From: Candidatus Apopatosoma intestinale
Lineage (GTDB): Bacteria > Bacillota > Clostridia > Oscillospirales > CAG-272
Direction: 5' to 3'
Assembly: GCA_003524145.1 (NCBI GenBank)
Contig: DODZ01000017.1
Location: 7,885 to 38,111 of the forward strand
DNA: 30,227 bases
Part shown: positions 22,097-30,163 of the stretch, in pieces
Layout: every line of letters starts with the position of its first letter
How positions within the stretch are numbered: the stretch's first letter is position 1
Program-made: the position numbers and the translations under genes
Notes under the pieces: model-generated
The model's database searches: none
What the model saw: only the letters and a program-made list of their open reading frames with translations
Told to the model about the DNA's origin: nothing

Positions 22097-23212
22097 ATGA
22101 ACAGCGAATATTTCGGCGAACTCAGTATTGTTGGAATGAAAGGCACGGAAAAATTTCTTTCCAATGTAGACTGGTATCTGAAGCAGTGGAGAAAAGACGA
22201 GGAAAGAGAAACATTTCTCGTCGATGCGGATTGCCCCCGCTTCGGCACAGGCGAGGCAAAGGGTATAATCCATGAAACAATGCGAGGTCATGATACCTAT
22301 ATTTTCGTAGATCCGTTCAACTACAGCGTGAAGTACAATATGTACGGCATGCAGGTTCCCATGAGTCCGGACGACCATTTTCAGGATCTGAAGCGTATCA
22401 TCTGCGCCATCGGCGGCAAGGCGCGTCGTATATCCGTCATCATGCCGATGCTCTATGAGGGCAGACAGCACAGAAGAACAGCGAGAGAATCGCTCGACTG
22501 TGCCGTTGCTTTACAGGAAATAGCATACATGGGCGCGACAAATATCATCACCTTTGATGCGCACGACCCGAGAGTGCAGAATGCCATCCCGAGAAACGGC
22601 TTCGACGATGTCCGCTCCTCCTATCAGATGCTCAAGGCACTCTCGAGAGAATATCCCGATATAACCTTTGACCCGCAGACGACGATGATTGTCGCTCCCG
22701 ACGAGGGCGCGATGAGCCGCGCGATGTATTTTTCCAGCGTGCTCAATGTAGAGCTCGGCATGTTCTACAAACGCAGAAACTACAAGGTCATCATCAACGG
22801 CATGAATCCGATAGAGGCTCATGAATTTCTCGGAAATTCCGTTGACGGTAAGGATATCATCATAGTTGACGATATGATTTCCAGCGGCGAATCCGTGCTT
22901 GATATCGCCGAGCAGCTCAAGGAAAAGGGCGCGCGCAGAGTATTTGTTTTCTCTACATTCGGTCTCTTCTGCAATGGTTGCGCAAAGTTCGACGCGGCAT
23001 ATGAGGCAGGCAAGATAGACAGAATTTTCACCACAAATCTCAATTATCGCCCCGATGAAATAATCAACCGTCCATGGTATACGGAAGTAAATATGTGCAA
23101 GTATGTTTCCTATATCATAGATTCGCTGAACAGAGACCGCTCCATTTCAGAGCTTCTCAACCCCATAAACAGAATCCATGCGCTCACCGATAAGGTTCGT
23201 GCGGGAAAATAA
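22097..23212 (+). CDS. prs: Ribose-phosphate pyrophosphokinase (divergent, long form)
   Basis: The 371-residue protein makes PRPP from ribose-5-phosphate and ATP. The PRPP-binding loop is VDDMISSGES at 257-266, the pyrophosphate/metal segment is FDAHDPRVQNAIP at 153-165, and the flexible loop carries RQHRRTARES at about 123-132. VAPDEGAMSRA replaces the usual V-x-PDxGxxxRA. The chain is about 55 residues longer than housekeeping Prs, with an extended N-terminus and a C-terminal tail. It may be a secondary paralogue rather than the main enzyme. ATG 22097 is preferred to the in-frame TTG at 22043, since TAGGA lies 6-7 bases before it. Confidence 0.87.
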   Translation: MNSEYFGELSIVGMKGTEKFLSNVDWYLKQWRKDEERETFLVDADCPRFGTGEAKGIIHETMRGHDTYIFVDPFNYSVKYNMYGMQVPMSPDDHFQDLKRIICAIGGKARRISVIMPMLYEGRQHRRTARESLDCAVALQEIAYMGATNIITFDAHDPRVQNAIPRNGFDDVRSSYQMLKALSREYPDITFDPQTTMIVAPDEGAMSRAMYFSSVLNVELGMFYKRRNYKVIINGMNPIEAHEFLGNSVDGKDIIIVDDMISSGESVLDIAEQLKEKGARRVFVFSTFGLFCNGCAKFDAAYEAGKIDRIFTTNLNYRPDEIINRPWYTEVNMCKYVSYIIDSLNRDRSISELLNPINRIHALTDKVRAGK

Positions 23213-23232
23213 AAATCAAAGAATAATACGAT

Positions 23233-23264
23233 AAGAGGCGGAGCCTGCGGCTCCGCCTCTTTAT
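23233..23264 (+). terminator. Intrinsic terminator after prs
   Basis: AAGAGGCGGAGCC (23233-23245) pairs perfectly with GGCTCCGCCTCTT (23249-23261) around TGC, then TTATT. It separates the SIS-aldolase-prs group from the glmM operon. Confidence 0.9.
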
Positions 23265-23314
23265 TGCGCTTCGACCTTTTTCGCAACTTTTGTGCGCCTT
23301 TTTGCCGGAAATCA

Positions 23315-23343
23315 TAGACTTTTTCCGCGATTTACGCTATAAT
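23315..23343 (+). promoter_or_regulatory. Promoter of the HTH-glmM operon
   Basis: TAGACT (23315-23320) and TATAAT (23338-23343) have a 17-bp spacer. About 260 bases of A/T-rich leader follow before the start codon; apart from the inverted repeat at 23358-23374 I see no riboswitch in it. Confidence 0.65.
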
Positions 23344-23357
23344 ATATCTGTACAAAA

Positions 23358-23374
23358 TATTTTTTGCAAAAATA
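23358..23374. promoter_or_regulatory. Perfect AT-rich inverted repeat, candidate operator for the fused HTH
   Basis: TATTTTT-TGC-AAAAATA is a perfect 7+7 inverted repeat beginning 15 bases after the -10 box, that is, over the first transcribed bases. Short A/T palindromes of this kind are common XRE-family targets. Partial copies of the core (TTTTTGCAAA) occur before prs (22040-22049) and before the membrane-protein gene (16704-16713), but these may be chance. Confidence 0.4.
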
Positions 23375-23611
23375 AAAAAATCACAAGCTGTAAAATTTTA
23401 TTTTCGCACCCTATGGTTGCGGAAAGTTCCATGCGCTCTTGGTAGCAAATACCGAGAAAATTGTATATGATATTATTACGCATTTCAAAAAATAAACAGC
23501 CGCCGCGAAAATAGTGCATTTTTCTTGTCAGCAGTTATTGAGTTTTTATTATTTTATTTATTTTGCGCGGTGTGCACATTTTTGTGGTGGCTGAAATCAA
23601 AGAGAGGGAAA

Positions 23612-25258
23612 ATGATGACAATAGGCGAAAAAATAGCAAATCTGCGTGCCGCCGCTCATATTTCGCAGGAGCAGCTCGCAGAGAAGCTTTCTGTCTCCAG
23701 ACAGTCTGTATCAAAATGGGAGATAAATCAGTCGCTCCCGCAGATAGACAATGTACTCACGCTCTGCAAGCTTTTCCGCGTGACGGCAGATGCGCTCCTG
23801 CGCGATGATGTTTCGCTCTTCGGCGATGTGGCAGGTAAAAAATCCGCCATAAATGAAACAGGCGCAAAAAACAAATATTTCGGCACCGACGGTTTCCGCG
23901 GCGAAGCCAATGTTACGCTCACCTCCGACCAGGCATATAAAGTAGGGCGCTTTCTCGGCTGGTATTACTCTTCCCCGCTCTCGGGCTTTCATATGCCGAA
24001 TTACCGCCCGCGCATACTCATAGGCAAGGATACGCGCCGCTCCAGCTACACACTCGAATACGCCATAGCCTCGGGAATTACATCCTCGGGTGCTGACGCG
24101 TATATGCTGCATGTGACAACGACGCCGAGCGTTTCCTATGTTACCCGCACAGATGAATTTGACTGCGGCATAATGATAACAGCCTCGCACAATCCATACT
24201 ATGACAACGGCATAAAGCTGATAAACCGCTACGGCGAAAAGATGGACGATGCCACAACGGAATTTGTGGAGGCATATCTCGACGGCAATATAAAAAAGCT
24301 CGGTATAGACGGCGACGATATTCCCTTTGCCCATCGCGACGGCATAGGCAGTATAGTGGACTATGTCGCAGGCAGAAACAGATATGTCGGCTATCTCATA
24401 TCCGTCGCCTCGCATTCATATAAGGATTTGCGCATAGGGCTCGACTGCGCAAACGGTGCCTCATGGATGATAGCCAAAGCCGTTTTCGATGCACTCGGCG
24501 CAAAAACATATGTTATCGGCGCCTCGCCCGACGGACTCAATGTAAACAAGGACTGCGGCTCTACTCATATTGAAAATCTGATAGAGTTCGTGCGTGAAAA
24601 CAGGCTCGATGCCGGCTTTGCCTTTGACGGCGATGCGGACAGATGTATTGCCGTGGATGAAAACGGCAGAATAGTCGACGGCGACTGCATACTCTACATA
24701 CTCGGCACACGTCTGAAATCCCGCGGCATACTCGACGGTGATACGGTAGTTGCCACGGTGATGTCAAATTCGGGGCTCTTTAAGGCATTTGAGAGCGCGG
24801 GCATAAAATATGAGCTGACCGCCGTAGGCGACAGATTTGTCTACGAATGTATGCAGAAAAACGGCTACAGGCTCGGCGGCGAGCAATCGGGACATATCAT
24901 ACTGCAAAAATACGCCACCACCGGTGACGGTCTGCTGACGGCGATAATGCTGACAGAAGAAATGCGCGACAGAAAGCTGCCGCTCTCCAAGCTTGCCGAG
25001 CCTGTCCGTCTCTATCCGCAGACAGTGAAGAGCATCCGCGTGGCAAGCAAGGAGCAGGCACTTTCCGACCCCGAGGTAAAGGCGGAATTTGACGCGATAA
25101 ACAAAGAGATAAACGGCAACGGCAGAGTGCTTCTCCGTGCAAGCGGGACTGAGCCTGTTGTCCGCATTATGCTCGAATGCGAGAGCGAGGAGCTCTGCGA
25201 AAAATACACTGCGCGCCTTCTTGAGGCAATACACAAGAGGGGGTACTGCTGTGAATAA
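23612..25258 (+). CDS. glmM: XRE helix-turn-helix domain fused to phosphoglucosamine mutase
   Basis: The protein has 548 residues. Residues 5-66 are a complete Cro/XRE DNA-binding domain (ISQEQLAEKLSVSRQSVSKW is the helix-turn-helix). A 20-residue linker leads to KYFGTDGFRGEAN at 88-100, the normal N-terminus of GlmM, so the fusion adds about 87 residues. The mutase is intact: phosphoserine S192 in TASHNP, metal Asp D339-x-D341-x-D343 followed by R344, sugar loop G423-E-Q-S-G-H428 and phosphate loop R509-A-S-G-T-E514. It converts glucosamine-6-phosphate to glucosamine-1-phosphate. GAGAGGGAAA precedes ATG 23612 (ATG 23615 is also possible). An in-frame TTG at 23525 would add a hydrophobic segment but has no ribosome binding site. 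The LbH gene overlaps its end. Confidence 0.93.
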   Translation: MMTIGEKIANLRAAAHISQEQLAEKLSVSRQSVSKWEINQSLPQIDNVLTLCKLFRVTADALLRDDVSLFGDVAGKKSAINETGAKNKYFGTDGFRGEANVTLTSDQAYKVGRFLGWYYSSPLSGFHMPNYRPRILIGKDTRRSSYTLEYAIASGITSSGADAYMLHVTTTPSVSYVTRTDEFDCGIMITASHNPYYDNGIKLINRYGEKMDDATTEFVEAYLDGNIKKLGIDGDDIPFAHRDGIGSIVDYVAGRNRYVGYLISVASHSYKDLRIGLDCANGASWMIAKAVFDALGAKTYVIGASPDGLNVNKDCGSTHIENLIEFVRENRLDAGFAFDGDADRCIAVDENGRIVDGDCILYILGTRLKSRGILDGDTVVATVMSNSGLFKAFESAGIKYELTAVGDRFVYECMQKNGYRLGGEQSGHIILQKYATTGDGLLTAIMLTEEMRDRKLPLSKLAEPVRLYPQTVKSIRVASKEQALSDPEVKAEFDAINKEINGNGRVLLRASGTEPVVRIMLECESEELCEKYTARLLEAIHKRGYCCE

Positions 25259-25937
25259 ATGCGTGAAAACCGCAGAGCTTTTCTCCTGCGAGGTACCTTA
25301 TCTGCGCGATTTCTTCTCTGCGCACGAGTACCCATGGCAAATGCTCCCCGAGATAAAGGAGCTTGCGAAAAAGCTCGTCTCCGAGGGCATTGAGGGCTTT
25401 ACCGAGATAAAGGCAGGCGTGCTTGTCGGAAGAAGCGTTAAGATACACGAGAGCGCCGTTATAGAGCCGCCCGCCGTAATAGGACACGGATGTGAGGTGC
25501 GGGTCGGCGCATATATCCGCGGCAATGTGATAACAGGCGAAAACTGCGTCATAGGCAATTCAAGCGAGCTGAAAAACTGCATCCTGCTTTCGCACGTGCA
25601 GGTGCCGCATTATAACTATGTCGGCGATTCCGTGCTCGGAAACCGTGCGCATATGGGTGCAGGCGCGATATGCTCAAATCTCAAATCCGACAAGGGCAAT
25701 GTCGTCGTCAAAAGCGACGAAATATATGAAACGGGACTGCGCAAATTCGGCGCAATCCTCGGTGACGGCGCGGATATCGGCTGCGGCAGTGTGCTCAATC
25801 CGGGCACGGTGATAGGCAGGGAAAGCTCCGTCTATCCGCTCACATCGGTGCGCGGCGTCATTCCCTGCGGCTGTATCGTAAAATCATCGCACGAAACAGT
25901 GGTAAGGAAAATTTCCGATAGGGAGGGAAATCGGTAA
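25251..25937 (+). CDS. GlmU C-terminal-like left-handed beta-helix acyltransferase
   Basis: The 228-residue protein has an N-terminal helical cap (1-52, with YPWQMLPEIKELAKKL) and hexapeptide repeats forming a left-handed beta helix (about 53-215). Family residues include GNSSELKNCILL, VQVPHYNYVGDSVLG and AHMGAGAICSNLKSD, the acetyl-CoA/active-site part of GlmU. Firmicutes proteins of this form are often labelled UDP-N-acetylglucosamine pyrophosphorylase, yet the nucleotidyltransferase domain is missing. The likely reaction is acetylation of glucosamine-1-phosphate. The start is GTG 25251, after AGAGGGGG; it overlaps the glmM stop by 8 bases, and its own TAA overlaps the glmS ATG. Confidence 0.88.
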   Translation: MNKCVKTAELFSCEVPYLRDFFSAHEYPWQMLPEIKELAKKLVSEGIEGFTEIKAGVLVGRSVKIHESAVIEPPAVIGHGCEVRVGAYIRGNVITGENCVIGNSSELKNCILLSHVQVPHYNYVGDSVLGNRAHMGAGAICSNLKSDKGNVVVKSDEIYETGLRKFGAILGDGADIGCGSVLNPGTVIGRESSVYPLTSVRGVIPCGCIVKSSHETVVRKISDREGNR

Positions 25938-27769
25938 TGTGCGGAATAATAGGCTATATCGGCAAAAAGGACGCGGAAAAGATTATCATCGAGGGACTGC
26001 ACGCGCTCGAATACCGCGGCTATGATTCCGCGGGGCTTGCAATAAGAGCGGATGACGGAAGCATAGTTTCCGTCAGATGCGGCGGCAGAGTAAGCGAGCT
26101 GGAAGAGAAAGCAACGTTGGCGGGACTCAGCGGAAAGAGCGGCATCGGTCACACGCGCTGGGCAACTCACGGCGCACCTACAGAAGCAAATGCCCATCCG
26201 CACAGCTCGCATCATGTAACCGTAGTTCACAACGGCATCATTGACAACTGCCTTGATATCCGCCGCACACTTGAAGAGAACGGCTACAGCTTCATTAGCG
26301 AAACGGATACGGAATGTATCGCCCATCTCATTGACCGCGAGTATGTTAAGACGCATGACGCGGCAAAGGCTATCTGCAGTGCCTGCTCGCTACTGCGCGG
26401 TTCATATGCGATAGCCGTGATGTTTTCCGATATTCCGGATAAAATATGGGCTATACGCAAGGACAGCCCGCTGATTCTTGCCATAGCCGAGGACGGCTGC
26501 TATACGGCATCGGATATCCCCGCAATACTGCCGCACAGCAGAGAGATAATCCGTCCGGAGGAGGGCGAGCTTTTCTGCACCACAGCGGAGGGGATATATT
26601 CCGTTTTCGGGGACGGCACGATGGAAAAGGCAAAAACAGAGCACTTTGACCTCGATGTCGGTGCGGCGAAAAAGGACGGCTACGACTACTTCATGCTAAA
26701 GGAAATACATGAAGAGCCGGACGCAGTGCGCCGCGTATGTATGCGCAGAATAAACGAAGCGGGACTTCCCGATTTCTCTGCGGACGGCATCGGTGACGAG
26801 CTTTGGAAAAGCATCGACAGCATCCAGATAATCGGTTGCGGCTCGGCAACCCATGCGGGCTTTGTCGGCAGAAGTCTGATAGAGAAGCTTGCAGGAATCC
26901 CCGTCACGGTAAATACCGCTTCGGAATACAGATACGACCCGCCCGCCACGGTGGGCAGAACACTTGCCATGCCGATATCACAGTCCGGCGAGACGGCGGA
27001 TACGCTCGCAGGGCTTCGCCTTGCAAAGACAAACGGGCTCGTCACCGCCTCGATAGTCAATGCCGTAGGCAGTGCGGCGGCACGCGAATCCGACTATGTC
27101 ATGTATACCGGCGCGGGACCCGAGATAGCCGTCGCCACGACGAAAGGCTATACGACACAGGTTGCCCTGCTCTGCATGATAGCGATAAAGCTCGCGCTTG
27201 TCCGCGGCAGGGTGAGCGAAGATTTCGCGCGGAAATTCTGCCATGATATCGCGTACGGCGCGCCCGAAGCTATAGCAAATATCATAGCAAGGCAGGATGA
27301 AATCCGCGACATAGCAAAAAGCATATATACGCATGAGGATATATATTTCATAGGCAGAGGTCCCGATTACCATGCCGGACACGAATGCTCTCTCAAGCTG
27401 AAAGAGATATCGTATATCCACAGCGAATCATATGCCGCAGGCGAGCTGAAGCACGGCACACTCTCCCTTGTTGAAGACGGCACGCCCGTGATAGCGCTTG
27501 CCACATGGCAAAGATACTATGACAAGATGACAGGCAATATCCGCGAGGTTCGCGCAAGAGGCGGATATTCCGTGCTCGTATGCGGCAGGGATTTTCCGGA
27601 GCCTGCGTCATATGGTGAGAAGATATTTATGCTTCCCGGGATATCGGAATATTTCTCGCCGCTTGCCACAGTCGTTTTCTCGCAGATACTCGCTTATGAA
27701 ACAGCTATCCTGCGCGGTTGCGATGTGGATCACCCGCGAAATCTCGCAAAATCCGTGACAGTGGAATAA
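25937..27769 (+). CDS. glmS: Glutamine-fructose-6-phosphate aminotransferase (isomerizing)
   Basis: The 610-residue enzyme makes glucosamine-6-phosphate from fructose-6-phosphate and glutamine. The chain begins MCGIIGYIG, so Cys2 becomes the N-terminal glutaminase nucleophile after Met removal; LEYRGYDSAGLA and HTRWATHG follow. The isomerase half has two SIS domains with SQSGETADTLAGL and SLKLKEISYIHSESYAAGEL. It ends DVDHPRNLAKSVTVE, the standard C-terminus with the catalytic Lys. The length matches full GlmS. TAATG at 25935-25939 couples it to the LbH gene. No glmS ribozyme lies before it, because the start is inside the preceding gene, so control must come from elsewhere. Confidence 0.97.
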   Translation: MCGIIGYIGKKDAEKIIIEGLHALEYRGYDSAGLAIRADDGSIVSVRCGGRVSELEEKATLAGLSGKSGIGHTRWATHGAPTEANAHPHSSHHVTVVHNGIIDNCLDIRRTLEENGYSFISETDTECIAHLIDREYVKTHDAAKAICSACSLLRGSYAIAVMFSDIPDKIWAIRKDSPLILAIAEDGCYTASDIPAILPHSREIIRPEEGELFCTTAEGIYSVFGDGTMEKAKTEHFDLDVGAAKKDGYDYFMLKEIHEEPDAVRRVCMRRINEAGLPDFSADGIGDELWKSIDSIQIIGCGSATHAGFVGRSLIEKLAGIPVTVNTASEYRYDPPATVGRTLAMPISQSGETADTLAGLRLAKTNGLVTASIVNAVGSAAARESDYVMYTGAGPEIAVATTKGYTTQVALLCMIAIKLALVRGRVSEDFARKFCHDIAYGAPEAIANIIARQDEIRDIAKSIYTHEDIYFIGRGPDYHAGHECSLKLKEISYIHSESYAAGELKHGTLSLVEDGTPVIALATWQRYYDKMTGNIREVRARGGYSVLVCGRDFPEPASYGEKIFMLPGISEYFSPLATVVFSQILAYETAILRGCDVDHPRNLAKSVTVE

Positions 27770-27781
27770 ATTTCCCTTTCG

Positions 27782-27821
27782 AAAAGCATTGAAGCACAAC
27801 AGTGTTTCAATGCTTTTTCTT
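27782..27821 (+). terminator. Intrinsic terminator of the glmM-LbH-glmS operon
   Basis: AAAAGCATTGAA (27782-27793) pairs with TTCAATGCTTTT (27806-27817), with an inner CAC/GTG pair, then a T-rich run. Confidence 0.85.
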
Positions 27822-27829
27822 TTTGTATC

Positions 27830-27858
27830 TTGACTTTGCCGCGGCAAGATGGTATCAT
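27830..27858 (+). promoter_or_regulatory. Promoter of the hydrolase-DUF4832 unit
   Basis: TTGACT (27830-27835) and TATCAT (27853-27858) have a 17-bp spacer. ATG 27888 follows 30 bases later, behind ACGGAGGAT. Confidence 0.7.
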
Positions 27859-27887
27859 TAGATAAAATCAGCATACGGAGGATGTAA

Positions 27888-28592
27888 ATGGATATTAAGC
27901 TTCACTATACCGAGTCCGGCAAGGGGTTTCCGCTCGTTCTCCTGCACGGAAACGGCGAAAGCGGCGAGTATTTTCATTTTCAGAAGGAATATTTTTGCCG
28001 GTATTTCCGCGTGATAGTGCCCGACACAAGAGGGCACGGCGGGAGTCCGCGCGGAAATGCGCCCTTTACCATAGCTCAGTTTGCACGCGACCTGCATGAT
28101 TTCATGGATGAAAAAGGCATAAAAAAGGCGCATATCCTCGGCTTTTCCGACGGCGGAAATATCGCCATTGCCTTCGCGCTCGCTTATCCCGAATATGCGG
28201 AAAGCCTCATCCTGAACGGTGCCAACATGAATCCGCGCGGAGTGAAACGCTTTTATCAGATACCGATAGAAATCGGCTATAAATTAGCCTCGCGTGCGGC
28301 AAAGAAGCATCCCGACGCCGTAAAAAACGCCGAGCTTCTCTCGCTTATGGTAAACGAACCGAATTTTACTTCAGAGGAGCTGTCGGAAATAAAGGCAAAA
28401 ACCCTCGTCATAGCGGGAAGCCGCGATATGATAAAAGCCTCGCACACGCGGCTTATCGCCGAGAGTATACCGAAAAGCGAGCTTAAAATAATCCGCGGAA
28501 ATCACTTCATCGCGGAGAAAAACCCGCGTGATTTCAACCGCGCCGCAGCAGAGTTTCTCGGCGTGCCCACAGGTGAAACGAAAGGAGAATAA
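27888..28592 (+). CDS. Alpha/beta hydrolase
   Basis: The 234-residue single-domain hydrolase has LLHGNGESGEYF (oxyanion region, 18-29), the nucleophile elbow GFSDGG with S87, acid D180 in AGSRDMI and H206 in IIRGNHF. The GFSDGG elbow and short cap resemble carboxylesterase and MhpC-like members. It is cytoplasmic, with no signal peptide. The substrate is unknown. A DUF4832 gene starts 4 bases after the stop, so the two are co-translated. An ester removed from a glycan or glycoside is possible but not shown. Confidence 0.9.
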   Translation: MDIKLHYTESGKGFPLVLLHGNGESGEYFHFQKEYFCRYFRVIVPDTRGHGGSPRGNAPFTIAQFARDLHDFMDEKGIKKAHILGFSDGGNIAIAFALAYPEYAESLILNGANMNPRGVKRFYQIPIEIGYKLASRAAKKHPDAVKNAELLSLMVNEPNFTSEELSEIKAKTLVIAGSRDMIKASHTRLIAESIPKSELKIIRGNHFIAEKNPRDFNRAAAEFLGVPTGETKGE

Positions 28593-28595
28593 ATC

Positions 28596-30044
28596 ATGAA
28601 ACCCGAATTTCCAAATGAAGAATATTTCATCTCGCTTGCAAACACGGCAATACAGCCCTGCCGCTATATCCCACCGCGCGATATAGAAAATTTCGTCGAC
28701 CTGCGGCTCTTTGCCGACGATGCAAAAATCCTGAAAAACCCACACAAGGGCTGGTACTGGCACTATATAGACAACGGCTTCCCCCGCGGCGAATATCGCG
28801 CCGACTGCGACGAAAACGACGCGCTCGCCGATTTTCCCTGCATGAATCATCTCTATCTGCGCTTCGACTGGGGCGATATAGAGCGTGAGGACGGCGTTTT
28901 CGATTGGTCGTATATCGACTCCGTGATAGAAAAATGGGGTGCACGCGGCTTTAATTTTGCCCTGCGCATCTGCACATATGAAGGCTATGACAGCATCCGA
29001 TTTGCCACGCCGCGCTTCGTTTTCGAAAAGGGCGCACATTGCTATCGCGTGCCGTGCGGCAGGCTCGAGCCGGACTATACAGACCCTGTTTATCTCTTCT
29101 ATCTTGAGCGCTTTCTTGCGGAGGCAGGCAGAAAATTTGCCGGCAAAAAGTACATAGAAACAGTAGATGTCGGTTCTTTCGGCACATGGGGCGAGGGACA
29201 TACGGCAGGCGGCACCAATATAAAATACGGTGCCGACGCGATAATAAAGCATATAAAGCTGCATGAGAAATATTTCCCGAAAACCATCCTCATGCTCAAT
29301 GATGATATGATAAATTCCTGCTGGGAGCGCGGTGCAGATGAAAATATGCGCATATGGAAATATGCCATAGAACACAAAATGGGGCTGGATGACGATTCCG
29401 TCTGCGTTTCGTGCTACTGCGGCAAAGAAAGCAGATATACTACCCTGCGCTCACCATGGATGTTTGCACCGATAGCGGAAAACGCACCGATAACACTCGA
29501 GCTTGAGCATTATCATATGATAAAACCGCAGAATTTCCGTGCGGGGCTTCCTTTTCTCGAGGCTATGCGCGAGACAGGCGCGACCTTTGCGGGATTTCAC
29601 GGGTATCCGCGCGTCTGGCTTGCCGATAATCCCTATCTGACGGAATATGCGGCAAACAGGCTCGGCTATTTCTATTTTCTCTCGGGCGTCGGCTTTGAAA
29701 AAAGCGATGGCGTGCTTCCCGTGCTTGAGCGCGGAAAAGAAAACACACTTTCGCTCTATGTCGAAAATCGTGGTTTTGCGCGTGCATATTTCCCTTACAA
29801 GCTGAAAATAAGGCTGGCAAAAAGCGGCTATGAGCACATCTGCGAAGCGGATTCGGGCAATACCGCGTGGCTCGCGGGAAGAGAAACAAAGGCGGATATC
29901 GGCTTTGTCCCCGTGGGAGACGCAGGGGAATATTCGCTTTCTCTCGGGCTTTTTGAGGATGAACGCCCCGTTTACTTTGCGATGAAAGAGGAGCGGCAAA
30001 GCGCCGACGGATTTGTGCATGTCGGTATGGTTGAAGTAAGATAA
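28596..30044 (+). CDS. DUF4832 domain glycoside hydrolase-like protein
   Basis: The 482-residue protein has an N-terminal TIM-barrel-like region with DUF4874/DUF4832 character. NPHKGWYWHY at about 49-58, HLYLRFDWGDIEREDGVFDW at about 86-105 and ETVDVGSFGTWGEGH at about 188-202 are typical; the last is a GH42-like acid/base strand in which E201 would be the candidate. A beta-sandwich DUF4832-type domain (about 370-480) closes the chain (LYVENRGFARAYFPYKLKI). No signal peptide is seen, so it is cytoplasmic or exported another way. The family is thought to be glycosidase-related, but the activity is not established. AAAGGAG precedes ATG 28596. Confidence 0.82.
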   Translation: MKPEFPNEEYFISLANTAIQPCRYIPPRDIENFVDLRLFADDAKILKNPHKGWYWHYIDNGFPRGEYRADCDENDALADFPCMNHLYLRFDWGDIEREDGVFDWSYIDSVIEKWGARGFNFALRICTYEGYDSIRFATPRFVFEKGAHCYRVPCGRLEPDYTDPVYLFYLERFLAEAGRKFAGKKYIETVDVGSFGTWGEGHTAGGTNIKYGADAIIKHIKLHEKYFPKTILMLNDDMINSCWERGADENMRIWKYAIEHKMGLDDDSVCVSCYCGKESRYTTLRSPWMFAPIAENAPITLELEHYHMIKPQNFRAGLPFLEAMRETGATFAGFHGYPRVWLADNPYLTEYAANRLGYFYFLSGVGFEKSDGVLPVLERGKENTLSLYVENRGFARAYFPYKLKIRLAKSGYEHICEADSGNTAWLAGRETKADIGFVPVGDAGEYSLSLGLFEDERPVYFAMKEERQSADGFVHVGMVEVR

Positions 30045-30136
30045 AAACAAAGGGAAGCCAACAGACAAAACAAAAATGCGCTTTCCATCCCGTCAGCGCA
30101 CGGGCTAAATTCACGATGCCCCGTCTCGGCGACGCC

Positions 30137-30163
30137 GTTCAGAGGTGGCTACGCACCCTGAAC
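30137..30163. other. Stable hairpin downstream of the DUF4832 gene
   Basis: GTTCAG (30137-30142), a one-base bulge, and GGTG (30144-30147) pair with CACC (30154-30157) and CTGAAC (30158-30163). No clean T-run follows on either strand (only CCTCCTTTTCG on the plus strand), so it may be a weak terminator or part of a structured RNA cut by the window end. I see no gene in 30045-30227. Confidence 0.45.

Noticed and set aside
23213..23611. glmS ribozyme or other riboswitch in the glmM leader
   Set aside because: The conserved ribozyme core and pairing were not found. The leader is mainly A/T-rich, with a single short palindrome.
23525..23611. N-terminal membrane segment for the HTH-GlmM protein from a TTG start
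   Set aside because: The frame is open and hydrophobic, but no ribosome binding site precedes TTG 23525, while GAGAGGGAAA precedes ATG 23612.
25850..25937. glmS ribozyme directly upstream of glmS
   Set aside because: The region is coding sequence of the LbH protein, and the start codon overlaps its stop.
28371..29375. 334-codon open frame on the minus strand
   Set aside because: It is opposite the DUF4832 and hydrolase genes, which have clear motifs and ribosome binding sites. The antisense protein has no recognisable domain.
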